A program made the translations under genes and the position numbers. This document shows, in pieces, positions 44,687 through 53,126 of a stretch of 64,000 nt of DNA. How positions within the stretch are numbered: position 1 is the first letter of the stretch; each line of letters starts with the position of its first letter. This DNA comes from UBA7985 sp965661545 (lineage in GTDB: Bacteria > Pseudomonadota > Alphaproteobacteria > UBA7985). The notes beneath the pieces are model-generated. The model saw only the letters and a program-made list of their open reading frames with translations, did not search any database and had not been told where the DNA came from. The stretch is taken from NCBI GenBank assembly GCA_965661545.1, contig CBFIEF010000012.1, positions 16,077 to 80,076 of the forward strand, written 5' to 3'.

Positions 44687-45094
44687 ATGGCTGGCTTGGA
44701 CACACCATCCATCGCGATCATCGCGCACGACAACTGCAAAGACGATGCAGTGGCGTGGGTGCTGCGCCACGAGCAGGCACTGAGCGCCCTGCATCTGTAT
44801 TGTACAGGAACAACTGGTGGCCGCATCGCAGAAGCAGCGGAGAGCCTAGAGGTCACTCGGCTGTTGAGCGGTCCTTTGGGTGGTGATCAGCAGATTGGTG
44901 CTTTGGCGGCTGAAAAACAGCTGAGCGCAATCATCTTCTTCATCGACCCGCTGACAGCGCACCCCCATGATGTCGATGTAAAAGCACTTATTCGGCTCGC
45001 AATCGTTCATCAGACGCCGCTGGCGCTGAATATGGCGACCGCAGATGCCGTTCTTACACATCTGGTTCGCGACGACGCGACGCGCTCGAGCTAG
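44687..45094 (+). CDS. mgsA: Methylglyoxal synthase
   Basis: 135 residues from the ATG at 44687, 7 bases after the GH4 stop. MgsA motifs IAIIAHDNCKDD, YCTGTTGGRI, SGPLGGDQQIGA and the catalytic IFFIDPLTAHPHDVD are complete. It converts dihydroxyacetone phosphate to methylglyoxal, a release valve when sugar phosphates pile up and phosphate is short. Its place behind a galactosidase suggests it is coexpressed with sugar uptake. Confidence 0.92.
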   Translation: MAGLDTPSIAIIAHDNCKDDAVAWVLRHEQALSALHLYCTGTTGGRIAEAAESLEVTRLLSGPLGGDQQIGALAAEKQLSAIIFFIDPLTAHPHDVDVKALIRLAIVHQTPLALNMATADAVLTHLVRDDATRSS

Positions 45095-45126
45095 AATGTG
45101 ATGACCATGTTGGTGGGAGCCGGACT

Positions 45127-45648
45127 ATGAAGACGTTGACTGTCGAGCCACTGACCCAAGCGGCCTTTGCCCGCTTTGGCGATGTGCTGGAAACCGGACG
45201 AGACGATCATCCCACCTACCCCATCAACGATGGCTTCACCCAGCGCCACCACGCCCTCAGCACTGTTGAAGCGACCGGTGAAGCGGTCATTATCTCAATC
45301 TTTGAAACGGCGAGTTTCGGGTTGCCGCTGACAATCCGAATGCTGGAACGCCACCCTTTGGGCTCACAATCCTTTACACCCATCAGCCCACAGTCCGACG
45401 CAGGCTTTTATGTGGTGGTTGCCGAAGGAAAGACGGAGCCGGATCCCGCCACACTGCGAGCCTTTGCCGTTGCCCCCGGCCAAGGCGTCAACTTTGCTGC
45501 CGGGGTTTGGCATCATCCAAACATCGTTAAATCTGGCACGCAGCAATTCCTCGTGGTGGATCGGGCTGATCCATCAACGAATTTGGAAGAGTTCTTTTTC
45601 CCTGAAGCATGGGAAGAGATCCGCTTGGACCCTTCCCACCCCAACTAA
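45127..45648 (+). CDS. allA: Ureidoglycolate lyase
   Basis: 173 residues of the AllA cupin family: LTVEPLTQAAFARFGDVLE, ISIFETASFGLPLTIRMLERHPLGSQSF (start), AVAPGQGVNFAAGVWHHP and FLVVDRADPSTNLEEF. It splits ureidoglycolate to glyoxylate and urea, the last step of the allantoate branch. It converges with allantoicase, with a 4-base overlap of the two ends. Confidence 0.93.
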   Translation: MKTLTVEPLTQAAFARFGDVLETGRDDHPTYPINDGFTQRHHALSTVEATGEAVIISIFETASFGLPLTIRMLERHPLGSQSFTPISPQSDAGFYVVVAEGKTEPDPATLRAFAVAPGQGVNFAAGVWHHPNIVKSGTQQFLVVDRADPSTNLEEFFFPEAWEEIRLDPSHPN

Positions 45649-46694
45649 GCCCGAGGCGTCACGCGCCCAAACAACTTCAACCGCGAGATCCCGCCGTCGG
45701 GGACGATGTTGAAGCGAACAACGTTGATCGGCTCTTTCGCTGTCAGAGACTGACTTTCAAACCGATGTTCAGAGTCAGCGGTCAAAGGTTGGCTTGGCAG
45801 CAATTCCGGCCAGAACTGGCTATCCGCTTTCAAGGCATCGGGGTTATCCAGCAGAGCCAAATCTGCGCCAGACAGCAAGCGCCCGTTCATCGAGCAGGAT
45901 GCCGGGAAATTCCCCTTGTAGTGCGCGGTATCGACAATCATATGCTCGAGCATTCCGGCTTCGCCCAGCGCGATGATGATCCAATCAAAACCCGGTTCAC
46001 GCCGACGGCGCGTTTCCCAGCCATCGCCCATGTTCAGGCCCTTGTCTGGATACAGCAGAATTTCGGGATTGCCGTAATGGCTGTCGTTGAACGCCAGAAC
46101 GCGCCCACCTTTGAGGATTGAGGACAGCTCAACGATAGAATCTTCGTCCGTTGTCGGTTCCGGCACCGCAATACCGTGCACACGCAGGCGCGCGATACCA
46201 CCGTCAGGGTACATGTCGAGGCGCAAGTGCGTGATTGGTTCGGCGTGCGAGACCTCGAACCAATGTGGCGCATCTGGCCCCAGCTTCGACATGTCCACCA
46301 GTGTGCGGTAACGCGTGTCAGACGGCAGCCCTTCGCCTTCGTGATATGCCCCCATAACGCGGGCAGCATGGGGGAAATTGCCGGTGAAAAAAGCAGTATC
46401 GATGTTGATGGCTCGAACCACGGTTGGACCACCGAGTTTGATCAGCGCATGGTCATTGCCGCCCGAGCGTCGACGCCGGGATTCCCACCCGTCCATCCAC
46501 TTGCCGTGGTCATCATACAAATCAGGGTCAAACACAGCCTCTTCAGGCTTGAGCAGCCGCGAACGCTCGGCGAAGAACTCGTCGGTGACGGAGATCACTT
46601 CGGCACCCAGACGGGAGTTGGCCAGATTGGGATAGTGCGCCGCAAACTCGGGGGTTTCGCGCTCGGCATGAAGGATGTTTGAGGCTTCAGTCAT
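45645..46694 (-). CDS. alc: Allantoicase
   Basis: 349 residues with two allantoicase jelly-roll repeats. The first has SVTDEFFAERSRLL and GKWMDGWESRRRR; the second has AFNDSHYGNPEILLYPDKGLNMGDGWETRRRR. Both end with the IVDTAHYKGNFP/NIDTAFFTGNFP strand. It hydrolyses allantoate to ureidoglycolate and urea. uraD and puuE lie directly upstream on the same strand, so puuE-uraD-alc is one operon. Confidence 0.95.
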   Translation of the reverse strand: MTEASNILHAERETPEFAAHYPNLANSRLGAEVISVTDEFFAERSRLLKPEEAVFDPDLYDDHGKWMDGWESRRRRSGGNDHALIKLGGPTVVRAINIDTAFFTGNFPHAARVMGAYHEGEGLPSDTRYRTLVDMSKLGPDAPHWFEVSHAEPITHLRLDMYPDGGIARLRVHGIAVPEPTTDEDSIVELSSILKGGRVLAFNDSHYGNPEILLYPDKGLNMGDGWETRRRREPGFDWIIIALGEAGMLEHMIVDTAHYKGNFPASCSMNGRLLSGADLALLDNPDALKADSQFWPELLPSQPLTADSEHRFESQSLTAKEPINVVRFNIVPDGGISRLKLFGRVTPRA

Positions 46695-46697
46695 AGA

Positions 46698-47210
46698 TTA
46701 GGATCCTTCTTGGATGCGGTCAGTGAGGCGAAATGCCATGATCCGACAAACTTGTTTGAGCGCTTCATGGAACTCGGTTTCCCGATCCTCGGGCAAGCGA
46801 GCCCGGAAGCTGTTTAGAATTTGGTTCTTGGTCGCGCCTTTGACCGCCAGAATAAACGGAAAGCCAAAGCGTGCCTTGTAGGTTTCATTCAGCGCCGTAA
46901 ATTCCGTCCGTTCAGCATCGGTCAGGCTATCCAGTCCAGCTGAAGCCTGCTCGGATGTGCTGTCCTCGGTCAAACGCCCAGCGGCGGCGAGCTTTCCCGC
47001 TAAGTCCGGATGCGCACAAATGACGGCAAGACGATCCTCATCGTCAGCACTGAGCAGTGCCTGTTCAAACGCGTCGATCACAGCATCGCGTGAGACAAAG
47101 GGGGCAGCGCGGAAAGCATGGGATGCCACCCAAGGACTTTCCTCGGCAATATCGCCAAAAGCGCTTTCAAAGGCGCTGGCGGTCAGTGCGTTGATGTCTT
47201 CAACCTGCAT
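46698..47210 (-). CDS. uraD: OHCU decarboxylase
   Basis: 170 residues starting at the ATG at 47210; the longer frame upstream is antisense noise within puuE. UraD motifs are ESPWVASHAF, ICAHPDLAGKLA (catalytic His), LNETYKARFGFPFILAVKG and RIMAFRLTDR. It decarboxylates 2-oxo-4-hydroxy-4-carboxy-5-ureidoimidazoline to S-allantoin. It overlaps puuE by 11 bases. Confidence 0.94.
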   Translation of the reverse strand: MQVEDINALTASAFESAFGDIAEESPWVASHAFRAAPFVSRDAVIDAFEQALLSADDEDRLAVICAHPDLAGKLAAAGRLTEDSTSEQASAGLDSLTDAERTEFTALNETYKARFGFPFILAVKGATKNQILNSFRARLPEDRETEFHEALKQVCRIMAFRLTDRIQEGS

Positions 47211-48117
47211 AGGGAAACGTCTCGTGCCAGTGGCGCGCGATGTCGGCGCGCGTTGCGACCCACACCCGGTCGTGGCTTTGAACGTAGTCGAGGAACCGCA
47301 TGAGCGCCGCCGCTCGACCCGGACGCCCAACAAGGCGACAGTGCAGGCCAATAGACAGCATCTTAGGGGCGGTCTCGCCCTCCTCGTAGAGGACATCGAA
47401 ACTGTCGCGCAAGTAAGCGAAGAACTGGTCGCCGCTGTTGAAGCCCTGGTTGGTTGCGAAGCGCATGTCATTAGCGTCGAGGGTATAGGGAACAACCAAT
47501 TGCGGACCGGATTGGGTGGTTTCCCAGTACGGCAGCTCGTCAGCATAGCTGTCGGCGTTGTAGAGGAAGCCACCGATCTCAGCGGTCAACTCGCGGGAGT
47601 TCTCAGACGTGCGTCCGGTATACCAGCCCGTTGGTCGTTCGCCCGTGGCTTCAGTATGGATGCGCATGGCCGCGGCCACCTGTGCGCGCTCTTCCTCAAT
47701 GCTCATGTACTGGTGTTCGATCCACTTGAACCCGTGAGAGGCGATTTCCCAGTCTGCGGCTTTCATCGCTGCGACCGCTTCAGGGTTCCGCTCAAGCGCT
47801 GTGGCGACCCCGAACACCGTTACGGGCATTTTCCGCGCAGTAAACATGCGGTGCAAGCGCCAGAAACCAGCACGGGAGCCATACTCGTAGATGCTTTCCA
47901 TATTCATATTGCGCACACCCTTGCGCGCGTCGGCACCAACAATCTCACTCAAGAACGCTTCCGAGGCTTCATCCCCATGCAGGATACAGTTCTCGCCACC
48001 TTCCTCATAGTTAACGACAAACTGGACCGCGATCCGCGCGTCGTTTGGCCACTGTGGATGAGGCGGGTTCGCGCCGTATCCAATCAGGTCGCGCGGATAA
48101 TCTTGAGTTACTGACAT
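47200..48117 (-). CDS. puuE: Allantoinase PuuE (polysaccharide deacetylase fold)
   Basis: 305 residues from the ATG at 48117, with AAAGGA as ribosome site. The NodB-like core has VNYEEGGENCILHGD, WEIASHGFKWIEHQ and GLHCRLVGRPGR. PuuE proteins open the allantoin ring without the binuclear metal site of classic allantoinase. It sits first in the minus-strand puuE-uraD-alc operon and is divergent from the HIU hydrolase/XDH operon. Confidence 0.93.
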   Translation of the reverse strand: MSVTQDYPRDLIGYGANPPHPQWPNDARIAVQFVVNYEEGGENCILHGDEASEAFLSEIVGADARKGVRNMNMESIYEYGSRAGFWRLHRMFTARKMPVTVFGVATALERNPEAVAAMKAADWEIASHGFKWIEHQYMSIEEERAQVAAAMRIHTEATGERPTGWYTGRTSENSRELTAEIGGFLYNADSYADELPYWETTQSGPQLVVPYTLDANDMRFATNQGFNSGDQFFAYLRDSFDVLYEEGETAPKMLSIGLHCRLVGRPGRAAALMRFLDYVQSHDRVWVATRADIARHWHETFPYAG

Positions 48118-48188
48118 TTCAATCGGATCCTTTAGGCTTAAGCATGCGTCAAAGAGCATTAGCGCCATAGTCTGCCTTGCCTCGTCAA

Positions 48189-48208
48189 GGGAGCTGTGAA
48201 AAGCTCCC
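48189..48208 (+). promoter_or_regulatory. Perfect hairpin upstream of the HIU hydrolase start
   Basis: GGGAGCT / AGCTCCC with a 6-base loop, 29 bases before the TTG start at 48237 and 72 bases before the divergent puuE start. It could be a regulator site or a leader structure of the purine operon. A TTGACA-like box follows at 48217. Confidence 0.4.
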
Positions 48209-48236
48209 CGTTTACCTTGACACAGGGAGAAGTGAA

Positions 48237-48587
48237 TTGGGAACGCTGACCACGCATGTGCTTGATTTATCGACGGGTAAACCGGCACAAGGGTTACTTC
48301 TTGAGCTGTTTGCGCTTGATGACGGCGAGGTTTCGCTGCGACAGGCGACGACCAACAGCGATGGACGCGTTGATTCGCCTCTCTTAACTCCCGACACCAT
48401 CAAAGTTGGCGAATACAAATTGCTCTTTCAAGCTGGAGAATATCTTCAGCGTGTTCACGGCATTTGTGCTGCTGATTTGTTTCTCGATCAGGTACCCTTG
48501 GTTTTTCGCATCTTTGACGCTGACCAAAAATACCACGTCCCCCTGCTGCTTAGCCCCTATGGCTATTCCACCTACAGAGGGAGTTGA
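48237..48587 (+). CDS. hiuH: 5-hydroxyisourate hydrolase
   Basis: 116 residues with a TTG start preceded by AGGGAG seven bases upstream; an ATG-like longer frame from 48177 would add an unrelated leader. Transthyretin-like signatures are LTTHVLDLSTGKPAQG, then the middle GEYKLLF block, and the diagnostic C-terminal tetrapeptide YRGS. It opens 5-hydroxyisourate to OHCU. It needs urate oxidase activity upstream, which is not in the window. Confidence 0.92.
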   Translation: MGTLTTHVLDLSTGKPAQGLLLELFALDDGEVSLRQATTNSDGRVDSPLLTPDTIKVGEYKLLFQAGEYLQRVHGICAADLFLDQVPLVFRIFDADQKYHVPLLLSPYGYSTYRGS

Positions 48588-48593
48588 GCGACG

Positions 48594-50036
48594 TTGAGCA
48601 CAGTTCTGGAATTCTATCTCGCCGGTGAAGCACAGCGCGTTGAGGGCGTTGACCCCAACATGACGCTGCTTGACTACCTGCGCGACCGACGCGCGCTGAC
48701 GGGCACCAAAGAGGGATGCAACGAGGGTGATTGCGGCGCTTGTACCGTGCTCCTTGGGCAATACGATCCCTTGGGCGAAGCCATGATTTACCGAGCGGTT
48801 AACGCGTGCATCACGCTGCTTCCGGCTGTGCATCGGTTTTGGGTGGTGACGGTCGAAGATCTCAGTGATGGCCTCGACAGCCTTCACCCGGTTCAAGACG
48901 CAATGGTGCGGTGCCACGGCTCCCAATGCGGGTTCTGCACGCCAGGCTTTGTGATGTCGCTCGCCGCCATGCACCTGGACGACGCGCCCGCCGATCAAGC
49001 CGAGACCTATATCGCCGGTAACTTGTGCCGCTGCACGGGCTATGGGCCGATCTTGGAAGCCGCCAAAGACAGCGTCGCTGCGCCCAAGGATCCGGCTTTC
49101 TCCGCCAAAGAGCGCGAAGCAATGGCATGGTTCCGGTCGCTGACTGTGGACTCAGGCCTGTTCTACGAAGTGGATGACGCAACCTACGACGCGCCGGTCA
49201 GTCTTAACGCCCTGCTCCGCGCCCGGAGAGAAAACCCCGAAGCCGTGCTGGTCGCTGGAACAACGGAATTGGGTCTTTGGCTGAACAAGGATTTACAGGA
49301 CTTCCCCCAGCTCATCTCCACAACCCGCGTATCGGAAATGACGGCTGTAACGTTCCAGCCAGACGGCACGCTGGTGATCGGCGGCGCAGCAACCTACGAG
49401 CAAGCATGGCCCCTGCTGCGCCAAGTTATCCCCGAAGGCCAGGACTGGTTCGAGCGCTTTGCCTCCAAGCAAATCCGGCAGCAGGCGACCATTGGCGGCA
49501 ACATCGTTAACGCCAGTCCCATTGGCGATGGTCCGCCCGTGTTTCTAGCGCTCAACGCCTCAGTTGAGTTGTCCTCGGTTTCCGGTTCCCGCATCCTACC
49601 GTTGTCTGAGTTTTTCGTGGGCTACAAGAAAACAGCCTTGGCCGCCGACGAGATCCTGACAGCCATCCACGTCCCACCGCGCGAGAACGATCAAATGTTC
49701 GCCGCGCTGAAAGTATCAAAACGCAAGGATCAGGATATCTCGGCTGTAATGGCCGTTTTCAGCTGGCGGCTGAGTAGAGGACACTTCCGCGACGTGCGTA
49801 TCGCCTTTGGTGGAATGTCTGCAACGCCTATGCTTGCCGCCTTCACCAATGCCGCTCTCGAGGGCGCACCCGTGACCGCAGAAACCGCTCAGCAGGCGCT
49901 CGCCTCCCTGGACGATGACTTTTCGCCCATCGATGATCTGCGAGCGACGGCTTGGTACCGGACAACGGTATCCCAGAACTTGCTGCAGCAGGCACTCAAC
50001 GAGGCGATTGATGCCGCGTCGGAGGCTGCGGCATGA
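48594..50036 (+). CDS. xdhA: Xanthine dehydrogenase small subunit (2Fe-2S and FAD)
   Basis: 480 residues, TTG start 7 bases after the hiuH stop. Two 2Fe-2S clusters: CNEGDCGACTVLL near residue 43 and CGFCTPGFVMS with CRCTGYGPI near 105-145. The FAD domain has ATIGGNIVNASPIGDGPP. It passes electrons from the molybdenum subunit to NAD+. The stop overlaps the xdhB start (ATGA). Confidence 0.95.
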   Translation: MSTVLEFYLAGEAQRVEGVDPNMTLLDYLRDRRALTGTKEGCNEGDCGACTVLLGQYDPLGEAMIYRAVNACITLLPAVHRFWVVTVEDLSDGLDSLHPVQDAMVRCHGSQCGFCTPGFVMSLAAMHLDDAPADQAETYIAGNLCRCTGYGPILEAAKDSVAAPKDPAFSAKEREAMAWFRSLTVDSGLFYEVDDATYDAPVSLNALLRARRENPEAVLVAGTTELGLWLNKDLQDFPQLISTTRVSEMTAVTFQPDGTLVIGGAATYEQAWPLLRQVIPEGQDWFERFASKQIRQQATIGGNIVNASPIGDGPPVFLALNASVELSSVSGSRILPLSEFFVGYKKTALAADEILTAIHVPPRENDQMFAALKVSKRKDQDISAVMAVFSWRLSRGHFRDVRIAFGGMSATPMLAAFTNAALEGAPVTAETAQQALASLDDDFSPIDDLRATAWYRTTVSQNLLQQALNEAIDAASEAAA

Positions 50037-52330
50037 CCAACGTCGTTCATAAGCCCCACCCCCACGACAGCGGCCCGCTGCACGTTACGGGCACGGCCCC
50101 TTACGTCGACGACCTGCCCACGCCCGCCAACGCGCTCCACGCCTGCTTTGGCCTCTCGCCGGTGGGCCACGCGACCATCGAAGCACTGGACCTCAGTGCC
50201 GTTTGGGCGGCTCCGGGCGTGGTCGATGTTGTGACCGCCGCAGACATTCCCGGTGAAAACAACGCGGGCCCCGTCGTTCATGATGAACCGCTGCTGGCCG
50301 ACGGCACCATCTTGTTCCCCGGCCAAGCGCTGTTCTGCGTGTTTGCTGAGACGCGCGTTCAAGCCCGCAAGGCTGCGCGGCTGTTTGAGCTTAAGAGCAC
50401 CGATCTGCCTGCGATCGCGACAGTCGATGATGCTGTTGAGGCCAATTCATTTTTGCACGACCCGCTGGTGTTCAAGCGCGGCGACGTCAATCAGGCGATC
50501 GAAGACGCTGACCACTCCTCCACCAGCCGCCTCTATATCGGTGGGCAAGAGCACTTCTACCTCGAAGGCCAAGGCAGTTTAGCCCTGCCCAGCGCCGATG
50601 GTCTGCACATCATTTCTTCAACCCAGCACCCTTCCGAAATCCAAGACCTCACAGCCGAAGCCTTGGGCATCAGTGCCGCTGAAGTCACGGTGGAAGTCCG
50701 CCGCATGGGGGGGGCGTTTGGCGGAAAGGAAACCCAAGCTGCTCCACTGAGCATCATTGCCGCATTGGGCGCCCGCCGCACAGGCCGAGCCGTGCGCTTC
50801 CGCCTCGACCGCGATGATGATTTCATCCTCACCGGAAAGCGGCACGACTTTCGCGCTGACATTCGCGTAGGTTTCGACCAAACAGGGCTGATCAAGGGCG
50901 TAGACGGTATCCTTGCCAGTCGGTGCGGGTACGGTCATGACCTCAGCCGTGCCATTAACGACCGCGCGATGTTTCACGCCGACAACGCCTATTTCTATCC
51001 TTCACTGGAGCTCACGAGCCTGCGGGCCAAAACCCATACCGTTTCCAACACCGCGTTCCGGGGGTTTGGTGGTCCCCAAGGGATGATGCTCGCCGAGCGA
51101 TTGGTGGACAAAGTGGCCGCTGCGGTACACCGCGACCCGCTCGATGTGCGACTGGCGAACCTGTACGACGAAGCTGACCGCGCCATCACGCCCTATGGCA
51201 TGACCATCGAAGATAACGTGCTGCCCCAGCTTATGCCGCAACTGGCCGAAAGCTCGGAATACCGCGCCCGCCGTGCTGCAATCATTGAGGCCAACGCCAG
51301 CGCAGGCCGCTCGCCCGTGCGGCGGGGCATCGCCCTTACGCCCGTGCGGTTTGGTATCTCGTTCACCACGTCGTTCCTGAACCAAGCCGGCGCGCTGATC
51401 AACATTTACAAAGACGGCTCGATCCTGCTCAACCACGGCGGAACAGAAATGGGTCAAGGCTTGTTCGTAAAAGTGGCGCAGGTCGCAGCAGAAGTGCTTG
51501 GCGTGCGACTTGAGGACGTCAAGATCTCCGCCACGCGCACGGACAAGGTACCGAACACTTCGGCGACGGCAGCGTCATCGGGCTCCGACCTCAACGGTTG
51601 GGCCGCAAAGCTGGCAGCAGTCGAACTGCGCGACCGATTGAGCGCATTTTGGCGGGCGGAGAAGAACCTGGACGGCGGGCTAACCTTTGCCGATGGCCAC
51701 GTGACCAGCGATGATGGCCAAAGCTGGCCCTTCGCTGACGTCGTGCGTGCAGCCTACATGGGTCGGGTTTCGCTGTCCGCAACCGGATACTATCGCACGC
51801 CGAAAATCGACTGGGACGCCAAGACCGGACAAGGCCGCCCGTTCCTTTATTTCGCCTATGGCGCTGCGGTGTCCGAGGTTGAAATCGACACGCTCACCGG
51901 CGCAAACCGCGTGGTGCGCGCGGACATTCTCCACGACGTAGGCCGCTCCCTCAACCCCGACATTGATCACGGGCAGATCGAGGGCGGGTATGTCCAAGGC
52001 ATGGGCTGGCTGACGATGGAGGAACTGGTGTACAGCGCCCGCGGCGAGGTGCTGACGCACGCCCCCTCCACCTACAAAATCCCTTGCGCCAGCGATCGGC
52101 CTGACGTGTTGAACATCGATCTGTTCGAAAACGAGAACACCGAAGACACCATCTTCAAATCCAAAGCCGTGGGTGAGCCTCCCCTGATGCTCGCCATCTC
52201 CGCACACTCCGCCTTAGCCCACGCTGTTTCCAGCTTTTCCCCGCCAGGTCGTTGGCCGGACTTGGACGCGCCGGCAACAGCCGAAGAAATCCTGCGCACC
52301 ATCGCTGCGGAGCGCGTGCACTCTCTATGA
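50033..52330 (+). CDS. xdhB: Xanthine dehydrogenase molybdenum-binding subunit
   Basis: 765 residues. Molybdopterin and substrate motifs: MGGAFGGKETQ, TAFRGFGGPQGM, GTEMGQGLFVKVAQ, and the catalytic Glu in KAVGEPPLML near residue 715. It oxidises hypoxanthine and xanthine to urate and needs a terminal sulfido ligand on Mo, which is provided through XdhC. It forms an operon hiuH-xdhA-xdhB-xdhC. Confidence 0.96.
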   Translation: MTNVVHKPHPHDSGPLHVTGTAPYVDDLPTPANALHACFGLSPVGHATIEALDLSAVWAAPGVVDVVTAADIPGENNAGPVVHDEPLLADGTILFPGQALFCVFAETRVQARKAARLFELKSTDLPAIATVDDAVEANSFLHDPLVFKRGDVNQAIEDADHSSTSRLYIGGQEHFYLEGQGSLALPSADGLHIISSTQHPSEIQDLTAEALGISAAEVTVEVRRMGGAFGGKETQAAPLSIIAALGARRTGRAVRFRLDRDDDFILTGKRHDFRADIRVGFDQTGLIKGVDGILASRCGYGHDLSRAINDRAMFHADNAYFYPSLELTSLRAKTHTVSNTAFRGFGGPQGMMLAERLVDKVAAAVHRDPLDVRLANLYDEADRAITPYGMTIEDNVLPQLMPQLAESSEYRARRAAIIEANASAGRSPVRRGIALTPVRFGISFTTSFLNQAGALINIYKDGSILLNHGGTEMGQGLFVKVAQVAAEVLGVRLEDVKISATRTDKVPNTSATAASSGSDLNGWAAKLAAVELRDRLSAFWRAEKNLDGGLTFADGHVTSDDGQSWPFADVVRAAYMGRVSLSATGYYRTPKIDWDAKTGQGRPFLYFAYGAAVSEVEIDTLTGANRVVRADILHDVGRSLNPDIDHGQIEGGYVQGMGWLTMEELVYSARGEVLTHAPSTYKIPCASDRPDVLNIDLFENENTEDTIFKSKAVGEPPLMLAISAHSALAHAVSSFSPPGRWPDLDAPATAEEILRTIAAERVHSL

Positions 52331-53052
52331 CCGACACGACGTGGATCACGGTTGAGATCACCTCTGCCCTGGGGAGTACACCGCGCGATCAAGGCACCAT
52401 GATGTGGATCAGCGCCGCAGAAGTCGAGGGCACCATCGGCGGCGGTGCCTTAGAGTTTCGCGCCATCGACCGCGCTCGGGTGATGCTCGCCGAAGGTGAA
52501 GTCAGCGCTGAAATGGAACTCCCCTTAGGCCCAGCTCTCAACCAATGCTGCGGCGGTTTCGTCCGCTTGGCCCTGACACAAGGACGACGCGAAGCGCCGC
52601 ACGCTACCCTGTTCCCGCTGGTCCTCTATGGCGGCGGCCATGTGGGCACAGCCCTGCACAGGGCCCTACAGCCCCTGCCCTTTGCCGTCCAATGGCTCGA
52701 CGAGCGCAGCAACACGCCCGCAGACCAAGCCAGTTTGGTTGACCAGGCCACCAACGGCAAAGACGGCGCCCTGCACTACGTGATGACCCACGACCATCAA
52801 CTTGATTTGGCCATCGTCAGCGCACTCCTCCAACGCAACCCCAAAGTCGTCCCCTTTATTGGCATGATCGGCTCCCACACCAAGATCGCCCGCTTCCGCA
52901 GCCAGCTCAGTGCCGCCGGGTTTACCGCGACGCAGCAGAAGCGCTTGATCACCCCCATCGGCGTCGCGGGTATCCGGGGTAAAGAACCAGCAGTCATCGC
53001 CGCCGCCGTCGCTGCAGAAGCCCTGATCCTGCGCTCCCGATTTACAGCCTAG
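52327..53052 (+). CDS. xdhC: Xanthine dehydrogenase accessory protein XdhC
   Basis: 241 residues; ATG overlaps the xdhB stop. XdhC/CoxI motifs GSTPRDQGTMMWI, EGTIGGGALEF, LGPALNQCCGG (the Cys pair that binds molybdenum cofactor) and the C-terminal GMIGSHTKIARFR, GVAGIRGKEPA. It takes sulfurated cofactor from a NifS-like desulfurase and loads it into XdhB. Confidence 0.94.
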   Translation: MTDTTWITVEITSALGSTPRDQGTMMWISAAEVEGTIGGGALEFRAIDRARVMLAEGEVSAEMELPLGPALNQCCGGFVRLALTQGRREAPHATLFPLVLYGGGHVGTALHRALQPLPFAVQWLDERSNTPADQASLVDQATNGKDGALHYVMTHDHQLDLAIVSALLQRNPKVVPFIGMIGSHTKIARFRSQLSAAGFTATQQKRLITPIGVAGIRGKEPAVIAAAVAAEALILRSRFTA

Positions 53053-53126
53053 CGCCAACCGGGCCTTGACCCGCGATGCGGAAGGCTATTCACTAGGTCG
53101 TCAAGAACCGGCGCACGGAAGTTGTT

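Noticed and set aside
46957..48114. 385-codon open frame on the plus strand across uraD and puuE
   Set aside because: It is antisense to two clear enzymes and has no coherent fold or ribosome site.
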